In this document: positions 56,617 through 64,000 of the stretch, in pieces
Layout: each line of letters starts with the position of its first letter
How positions within the stretch are numbered: position 1 is the first letter of the stretch
Assembly: GCA_027924645.1 (NCBI GenBank)
Contig: BSBN01000334.1
Location: forward strand, 3,968,001 to 4,032,000
Reading direction: 5' to 3'
From: Cunninghamia lanceolata
Lineage: Eukaryota > Streptophyta > Pinopsida > Cupressales > Cupressaceae
Length of the DNA: 64,000 nt
Position numbers and translations under genes: made by a program
The notes under the pieces: model-generated
Seen by the model: the letters and a program-made list of their open reading frames with translations, nothing else
What the model was told of the DNA's origin: nothing
Database searches by the model: none

Positions 56617-59600
56617 AAAACTCTACTTCCTCCTGGAAGTCGGCAAAGAGGTGAGGGTAAAAAGGTCTATAGTGTTCTCTTTATCTATTTTAACTATTTA
56701 AGTTTGTTGTAAATGTATGCATGTGCAGAATTCAATCATTTAGTCAACACTACTATAGCACCCCATGGTATATTCCCCTTTAACTCCAAAGTGATCCATA
56801 AATTACATGTTGATTAAAGGAGTCAAAGTAGTTTTGATGTGAAACAAAAGTGAGGTTTGTACAACTAGTTCCATAGTCTTTTTGCATTTTGGTAAAGTAG
56901 ATGTTGTATGATAGGTGTCCCAAATCGACACTTTAAGGGTGCCCTAAACTATGAGATGAAGGATTAGGGGAATCTGTCCAAATGTATAAAGTATGTCGAG
57001 ACTCCTATTGACTAGATAATGATTGACATACAAATGCTTGTTCTTCAAGGTCAACTGACAAATTCAAGACGGTTAAGCCACCTATTGCAACACCCAAAGT
57101 AATCAACGAAATCTTCATTAAGTTTGTTCAGCATATTCCAGGGAAATTTACTTGAATTCTAAAAAGTGCATGATACTGAAGCCTTTCAAAAGTAAATGAC
57201 TCACTAACCGATTCTACCATCCATCTTTTGTATCCTTAGGTTGTAAATGATTCGATATAAGTAACTTTGAATAAGCAACTTGAATTTAAGTAACTTGTAT
57301 TAACTTGAACTAAGGAACTTCCAAAAAGCAACTTCCCTGCATTCCTAGATTCATTCTTTCTAAAAGAGTCAAATCTATATATCTGAATAGATGCACATGT
57401 AAACACAAAAATTTTACTATTAATTTTACTCTTAAAAGTGCAAATCTCTTCTTGCATAAGTTATAGTATTTAAACGAATCTCAGAATCAAATTGTTAGAA
57501 GACTTGCTTACCAAACAAATTTTCTTACCATAGATGTTCTGCATGTGGTGACAGTAGAATACTACGACAAGTGTTGATATCTTAAGTAAGTTTTGTTGCA
57601 TCAGTCAAAGTAAGTATGAAAAATATATAATAATGATCTCATCAGATTAGAAAGTATGGTAACTCAAAGTTTCTCAAAACACACTGCCTAGGAATTCACA
57701 CATCATGCAACCTGTTTATATCAACATCAACTCAACACATTACTTACAGATCTTACACATTTTTCCATTCATCCATATTACAGGTATTAACTTCACAAGG
57801 TTCACATAAGGTTTAGGGGAATGCCATAGTCTCATCATAGTATCAAGTAATCAATAACCAGTGCCAAGTAACCAAGAATCCAAAACCATGTAATCAATTA
57901 CCCGTGCCAAGTAACCAAGAATCCAAGAACCATGTAGAATGTTGGTATCTGGGCCACGCGCCTGGGGGCCTCACCATACATCCCAAAACGACCTACCTCT
58001 TGTTTGTATAAGGGGGTTAGCCTCCAAGAGATAGCCAATAATAAAACCAAGATCACTAGGAAGGTAGGTGGATTATAACCAGCCCATACTAGTCCACACC
58101 TACCCCCCCGTCCTCATAAGTTTCCCGCGTCTGCTTCCTTATATACACTCTACCAGAGGTCGCTCCAACGACATGGCGAGAAGAACATCACAACACAGGA
58201 CCAACACTTGCAAACAACAAAAATAAGCTAGCTTAGCCACCACAAATAACAATTATCCCAAAAGAAAAGAGTTTTCAAATACAACAATAAACTAAATAAA
58301 AGGGCGCCATTCCAACAAAACAATCATAACCACAAGGGTTACGTGAAAAATGAAGAGTCAAAGAGTTGTGGCTAAGCTACTTTCAGACAAGATTAAATAA
58401 CATGGTTGGTCCACACAGGCAAGAGATAAAAAGGCATCAGACAACCAAAAGAAAATGATCAAAATCCATGAAAGTGCACATCACCTCACTACGTGACTAC
58501 CATTAAGTCACCAATAAGGAAGGAGGGAAACACGGTCACTACATATGTTATGCAAACACAACCAATGCAATAACATCATGTAGGTAAAATGTGCCTTCAC
58601 GTACTCTGACGTGGAATCGTGCTCCTCTCAATAGGCAGTACGTAAATAAATAACATCGTGTCCTTCTCAAAGGTACACGTAATCACAATGTAATGCTTCC
58701 AGGATGCCATGCATCAATAAGATACCAAAATAAGAATCATATCCACTAGGTAGCACATACTCTTTCACTACCATTCATTACTTCAATACGAAAAATCAAC
58801 TTTCATATCCAAGGTCACCAAATCATTAACTACAATGAGTAATTAAGGACTCTCTCAACAATTTTTACAATTTCACCATAATCTTCACATTTAAACACAA
58901 GGTAATACACCCTACAGTAAGTAAACATATACTCGCTTTTGCAAAAATTAAGTTTACCAACATAAATGAAGTTTATCATCCCAAATTAAGTATCATTTAC
59001 TAGCATTTGCATGATAAACCGTAATTGAATCAAGCAACATTTATTTATGAATTATGAAGTCAAACATATATTTATATGATCAAGTTTTGCAAGAGATTGT
59101 ATATCTTAAGGGGATTCTCATTAAAAGTTTAGTTGTCAATTTAGTGTTTTACCAAAGGATACCAAAACCTATTAACCCCACACAAGGTATGAGAAATTTA
59201 ATATATATACTTTACACAAAGAATATTTGTAAAAAGCAATTTTCATCATCATTTTTTTTTTTTTAACTGAAGTTCTCACATTATTCATCAAGCACACTGT
59301 TTACCCTTGTATCTTCTCGAGAGCATAATTTCTTTCATAACTATTCTAAGCATGACTCATGTTTACTCAAATTTCTTTCATATCCTCTACACTCAAGGCG
59401 AGAGTCAAGAAGACTTGCTAATGAAACATCACGACATAAGACTGCATTGTTCATTCAAGAAACCTAGGGATATCAATACACCATCCTCTCTTTCACATCA
59501 ACATGCATCCCAAACCTTCTACCATAAAATCACATCACAGTTCCATAGCTTTTTCATTATCTAAATATCATTGCACATAAGTGAAAACCTTTTTCAACTT

Positions 59601-61866
59601 GTATTAAATTAAATAGATTTCCTTTTAAGATAATTCTCCAATAAAATATAGGTTATTACTATTATGCTTACTACATCCTTTCTTTCTTTTTACTTTGTTT
59701 TCTCTTTCCAAAATTCATGATGCTATTTACTAGACAATATATTTAAGTCAATAATGTAACGATAATAGGTTCATTTGATACAATTTACTTACTCATCTCA
59801 TAATTTTGCGTAATCAAAACAGACAAATAAATAAATCATGGGTTTATATAAAAAAAATACATTTGTAGCTTGACATCAAATAAACAGATATTACACTCAC
59901 CAAGTTAAGAAATTCTAACATATAACATATTAGTTTATACATACGTTCAACAATATGTGCTTTAGTAATTTGAATACTTAACCAGAAGATCATGGGATAT
60001 GGTGGGATTTAAACACATTTGTTGTTGATCTTATAGAAAGATACTCCATACTTCAAGTTATTGTATTCATACCTTTACTTCCATTTCCTTTATTTGTGCA
60101 TAATCATTCATACCATGTCACAAATATTGAGACCTAAATCTTACCCTTCATATATGTCTTCTACCACCTTTAATTATTTCGTATGAAAATAAGATTACAC
60201 GAATCACATCTATTACCCCTCTAGTAACTCCAATTAATACTAACTACATGACTATTATGAAAGTGATCCCTCTCTTGTAAATGATCTCATCGCTACTTCA
60301 ACAATCACCCCTAAATATTCTATTTATCAATGCATGACTCCAATATTTCTTGTCTACCTAATATTTCTCTAAGGAGTTAATCTATTTAGAAAAACGATTT
60401 TCACCTCAAGGAAGTTCTTTTCACTTTTCAACAAGTGTAACATTTACCCTTGTATTCTCTTGAGAACATGATTTCGTTCTTATCAATTCTAAGTATAAGT
60501 CACGTGTACTACTATTTCTTTCATACCTTTTAACTTCTCAACAACGATGAAAACATCACACATTGACTTCATAATTCTCAGCTAGTAGGTTTAATTAATT
60601 TAGAGGCCCTTTGAATTGTCCATCTAGTTAATGATAATTAGTTGTTATACACCAATACCATTATTTATTATCTCATAGTCATCCTCCTATAATTATACAA
60701 GTATATAAAAATGTATTTTATTTATATCGGAGAAAGAATTTGTTAATAAATTTCCCACTCATAAATCTACACACAAATAATTATATTTAGAAATATGCAT
60801 AGGTCATGGGCTCTAATGTTATAACTAACCATTTGAGGTCTACATGATCTTATTTCCATTCTCATATTCTATACAAATAAACATTTTCACAATTTTTTTT
60901 TTTCCAATATATCTATTTTTATCTAATCTTATAATGTATAAAAGAAGCATATATGCAACTACCTTTAGGAATATATCTTAAACTGAGATCATGTCTTATA
61001 GACCGATCTAGAAATCAATTTAGATATTGTGGAAAAACTTACCCTTAAATTCTTCTCATTCTTCCTTTGTCATAAAAGAATTTCTTTCCCATCTTGTTCT
61101 CTTAAAACGTAGAAATCTATATGTAGTTGGAGATAGATCATGGGCTTAAATTTTTGTATAATCCATTGTAGAATTAATAAACATTCATAGAATTATGCAT
61201 TTATATATATCTATCTATATATAAACCATGGACATTAAATTTTATCTTTAACCATGTACTATCTAATAAACAAATTAAAAGATCTATTTAATACATATGT
61301 TCCCAACATGTGTTTTTCGTTATTTAACTACTTTTCATGAAAAGTCATGGGTTGGTGATGGTTTATATAGATAACATCATAATTTTAAGATTCCTGTCAT
61401 AAAGTTAGGAGTTTAATTATATTTCCAATACTTATATTTATGGCTGAAGGCAATTATGTCAATAATATCTTATTGGCTCAATAAGTATATATAATTATCA
61501 TGGATTTATCATTATAATATCACGTTAAAAGTCTCCACCCATTAGTTTTAATTATCAAGCCTTTATAGGCTCCACTTACACAAGTTGGAGTAATCAATTC
61601 ATATAACAAAAGAATGCATGATCTTATAATGGTTTTATACTACATTTGTTGTCTCCATCGCTACTCCACTCACCAAAATATAATATTCATATCAACATAT
61701 TTATTTTTATAGTATTGCCACCATCTTCCACTAACCCGTCAGAAGAAGGATGTCTATAATTTATTCTACCAATTACATTCACTACTTTCCTCATGAGCGG
61801 ATTCCAACTGGCGCACATTTTAAATACTACTTTGTTTAAATTAATAAAGTCCCACTCAAATGTATG
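56617..61866 (-). other. Internal region of LARD-3, non-coding part
   Basis: Very AT-rich. I see no protein motif. A 47-bp-spaced duplication (GTGCCAAGTAACCAAGAATC) lies at about 57860-57930. The conserved block with stem-loops is at about 57945-58140. No other structure stands out. Confidence 0.5.
57945..58140 (-). other. Conserved non-coding block with two potential stem-loops (LARD-3 copy)
   Basis: Plus-strand stem 1 arms are CTCTTG (57997-58002) and CAAGAG (58025-58030), extendable to TACCTCTTG/CAAGAGATA with one mismatch. Stem 2 uses GGCC arms near 57952-57955 and 57967-57970. In sense the order GAGGACGGGGG, CTACCTTCCT, GAGGCTAACCCCCTTATACA, ACAAGAGGTAGG, TGTATGG follows the LARD-1 and LARD-2 copies. 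Confidence 0.6.
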
Positions 61867-62420
61867 TTAAAAAGCCGTCCATCGCCGAACAAACCCTAAG
61901 CTCTTCTTTTTGTTTGTGTGAGAGTGCGGCGGCGGCGGATGGCGATGGCTCATGGAACGGACGCAGGCCGCGCAGGAGGTAGTAGAGGGTCGGCGCCCGA
62001 GGGATGGTGGATTGCAGAGGGCAAAGGGACTAAGAGGCGTAGCGGCGGGTTGAGGGAGCGCCGCGCAGGACAACCGAGGAAAGATGGGACCGCAGGGCCG
62101 AGGGTAGATACAGGCCGCTGTGTGTGTGTGGCGGAATGAGGGAGTAACCGCGGCTAGGGTGAACGGAGGGGTGGAACTCTGTCGCAGCGGTGATGTGGAC
62201 GGGGAGAGGACTCTGCGGAGTTCGCAGCGTGGCCGCGGAATGTACGACCACGGTGGCGGTTTCACAGGAGCGGGAGAGGTTAAAAAGCCCGCGCTAGGGT
62301 GAGCGGAGGACATGAGGGGTTTGCAGCCCATGGCTGTCGGAGGTCGGGGGTGTGGGAGGGCTCCGCCCTTTCCCCACTCCACTTTGCATAAAACGGTGGG
62401 GGTTAATCCCCTCACCAAAG
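61867..62420 (-). other. GC- and CpG-rich island inside LARD-3, with a 183-codon sense frame
   Basis: A sharp GC-rich patch (GCGGCGGCGG, CCGCGCAGG, CGCGCTAGGG) sits in otherwise AT-rich DNA, about 1.6 kb from the primer site. In sense with the element, 62418-61867 is open for 183 codons and encodes a Pro/Ser/Arg-rich peptide with no recognised domain. The plus strand also has an open frame (61918-62139) after a leader-like GTGTGAGAGTGCGGCGGCGG. Frames in GC-rich DNA are often open by chance, so neither is called a gene. CTAGGGTGA-CGGAGG occurs twice (near 62153 and 62293). It may be a captured host promoter/first exon or an element leader. Confidence 0.45.
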
Positions 62421-63975
62421 TAATTTATTTTTCTCTTTTTTTTTTGTTTTTTTTAAATATAACAATCAATCTTTTTTTTTTTTTTCACATTATTTTGGTT
62501 CCTCCATCAACATTAAAATGTAAAGAGTAAAACAAAAATTACTTTGTATTTTTATTTTAAAATTAGATAACGCATAAAACAAAAGTTTACAAGTAACTTT
62601 GTTATATTTTGTCTATTCCTATTTTCTATGAAATAAAACTTAAAAATGGTAATAAATTGCATAGCTTCATAGCAATTTAATTTACAATTTTTTTTTTTCT
62701 CACAATACTTATTTCGTTTTCAGTGATAAAATATAACCTATAACTTAACTAAATGCATTCAGTTCCTCCTACAAAGCAATCTGATAGGAATTTTTTTTTT
62801 AATGAAAGGAAAATTATACACTAAATTCGTAATTTCCTCCTACTATGGAAGTGATAGTTTTATCAACGTGCCAAAATTTCACAAGTTTATGTTTATGTAA
62901 TTGTAAGATAATAGACAACCTTCCTACTTCTAAATATAATAATTTTCTCTGTTCTCTACTCACACAATGATGCATTGAAATACTCAATACCAGTCTGAAC
63001 TAACAACATTCTCAGGAATGAGTTTTCTTTCTAATTCTATTTGCATACCATAGAAATCGGAAGAAATAAATATAGCTGCTTTCTTTCTCATGAATGACAG
63101 TGGAAAGCTGACCCTCTATCCCTGTCCAAGAACAAATTAAGACTACCATGGTTTAAATCTAAATTTAACATTTCCTTTAAATTTTATGGTTTAAGCAATC
63201 AATTTTACAAGTTTTACAAATAGAGGCTTTTGCAAGATCCCTATTTATTATTTTTCATTGTTCACAACTAGATGTAGAAATATGTTCAGGTCTTTGTAAC
63301 GAATTTTCAACTAAGGTAGGATCATTTATCTTTTCAGTCTATGTTTATATTTATTAATTTCTCAATTACAATAAGCTATAACACAAACGCAAATACAGTT
63401 TTTTTTTTTTTTCATTGGTTACAACTAAATTGAGAAAATTAATGATTTTAAAGAATTATGATTTTATACATTACAAGATAGCTCCTATTCCTAACTTATA
63501 TGCACTCCTTTCATTTCTTTGTGACGAATTTTCACATAAGAACTAATCATTTATCAATCAAAACTATGTTGATGTGTAGTTTGATTTCAAATTTCTATAA
63601 CCAGTAAGTAGCCATATAGAAAAAACTACATATAAAATTCAGACATACATACATGAAATGAATCTCTTGTTCCTATATCAGACATTAGTATAGTAAAATC
63701 AGATGTAGTTTGAATTTTGTTTCCAAGGACAAAATGCATCTGTTATAACACATGAAACTAGAATCTTTCCACAAACTAAATACAAGAGGGGATTGTAAAC
63801 AACTGATTCATTTCTAACTCACAAGCAGAAAGCTACATTAATCAGGATGACAACACTGACGATTCACAACCATACTCTCTTGCAAGTACACGGAGTAGGT
63901 CAAGGGTCAACCAGACTCAACCACTCCATGTCAGCCCAACAACACGCTAACTCAGAGATCCCAATGTTGAAACAT
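62421..63975 (-). other. LARD-3 leader region
   Basis: AT-rich sequence with several T- or A-homopolymers (near 62430-62450, 62470-62490 and 63400-63412), without genes. In sense it lies between the primer site and the GC-rich island, so it is the element's 5' untranslated leader. Confidence 0.45.
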
Positions 63976-63989
63976 GGGCTCTGATACCA
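63976..63989 (-). other. Primer-binding site of LARD-3
   Basis: TGGTATCAGAGCCC in sense, two bases from the 5' LTR end. It is complementary to the 3' end of plant initiator tRNA-Met. Confidence 0.9.
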
Positions 63990-63991
63990 AA

Positions 63992-64000
63992 TGTCATGCC
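63992..64000 (-). repeat. 5' LTR of LARD-3, first bases only
   Basis: TGTCATGCC is identical to the first nine bases of the 3' LTR at 54644. The rest lies outside the window. Confidence 0.75.

Larger units (their letters stand above)
54644..64000 (-). mobile_element. LARD-3: large non-coding LTR element, minus strand, continues past the window
   Basis: The 3' LTR occupies 54644-56604 and the polypurine tract 56605-56616. The internal region runs to 63975, and the primer-binding site is at 63976-63989. The 5' LTR begins at 63992 with the same TGTCATGCC that starts the 3' LTR on the plus strand. It inserted into LARD-2, whose sequence AACATAC|ATCATAG (intact near 46391) is broken here after AACATAC, so CATAC is the expected target duplication. 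No gag or pol motif is visible over 7.3 kb. The GGGGAGAATGT-type PPT/LTR junction and tRNA-Met primer site resemble those of plant chromovirus (Tekay-type) gypsy elements, a candidate source of enzymes. Confidence 0.8.

Noticed and set aside
61918..62139. Plus-strand 73-codon gene with GCGGCGGCGG leader
   Set aside because: Short, low-complexity, in GC-rich DNA where all frames tend to stay open. Antisense to the element. Kept only as part of the island description.
1..64000. CRISPR arrays, prokaryotic operons, rRNA genes
   Set aside because: No regular short repeats with spacers, no ribosome-binding-site-led gene strings and no rRNA-like sequence. The DNA is plainly eukaryotic.

Overview
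This is plant nuclear DNA. It is AT-rich and saturated with retrotransposon remains, and it carries one clearly intact gene. The very long LTR elements, the heavy decay of old coding frames and the single-exon GRAS gene in a sea of repeats look like a large gymnosperm (conifer-type) genome. That placement is inference; no sequence here fixes the species.

Layout. About 1.1-1.8 kb holds a broken, intron-less copy of an ARM/TOG-repeat gene (minus strand). From 2.1 to 6.45 kb runs a tandem array of ~0.52-0.57 kb units, split by a 2.4 kb poly(A)-ended LINE-type insertion with an 18-bp target duplication. The one intact gene is a GRAS-family transcription regulator at 6911-8362 (+). Next come a truncated non-autonomous LTR element (8.9-10.3 kb, +), a plain stretch, and a LINE with a frameshifted ORF1 (DUF4283 type) but no visible reverse transcriptase (12.2-15.55 kb). 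A complete 3.2 kb non-autonomous LTR element lies on the minus strand (18242-21464; 5-bp TSD, PBS and PPT all visible). Its left LTR/flank junction was later duplicated in tandem. From 25.0 to 30.5 kb is a decayed Athila/Tat-like Ty3/gypsy element on the minus strand (gag, protease, RT, RNase H, integrase).

From 30.56 kb to the end the window is mostly large, essentially non-coding LTR elements resembling LARDs (large retrotransposon derivatives). LARD-1 (30564-42319, +) has ~3.4 kb LTRs that each carry antisense pieces of a pentatricopeptide-repeat gene. Its right LTR also received a TRIM element whose LTRs contain a tRNA-like Pol III promoter, a truncated LINE and a MITE. LARD-2 (42600-54643, minus) reads as a tandem LTR-internal-LTR-internal arrangement; its LTRs carry a CYP94-type cytochrome P450 fragment, and its second internal segment holds a solo LTR. 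LARD-3 (54644 to beyond the window, minus) has ~2 kb LTRs, a PBS at 63976-63989 and a GC-rich island at 61.87-62.42 kb.

The most interesting signal is a non-coding block shared by the internal regions of all three LARDs in the same sense orientation. It contains an inverted repeat whose arms change together between elements, and a second potential stem just downstream. It could be a retrotransposon RNA signal such as packaging or dimerisation. All percentages and exact boundaries below were judged by eye; no alignment or database search was run.
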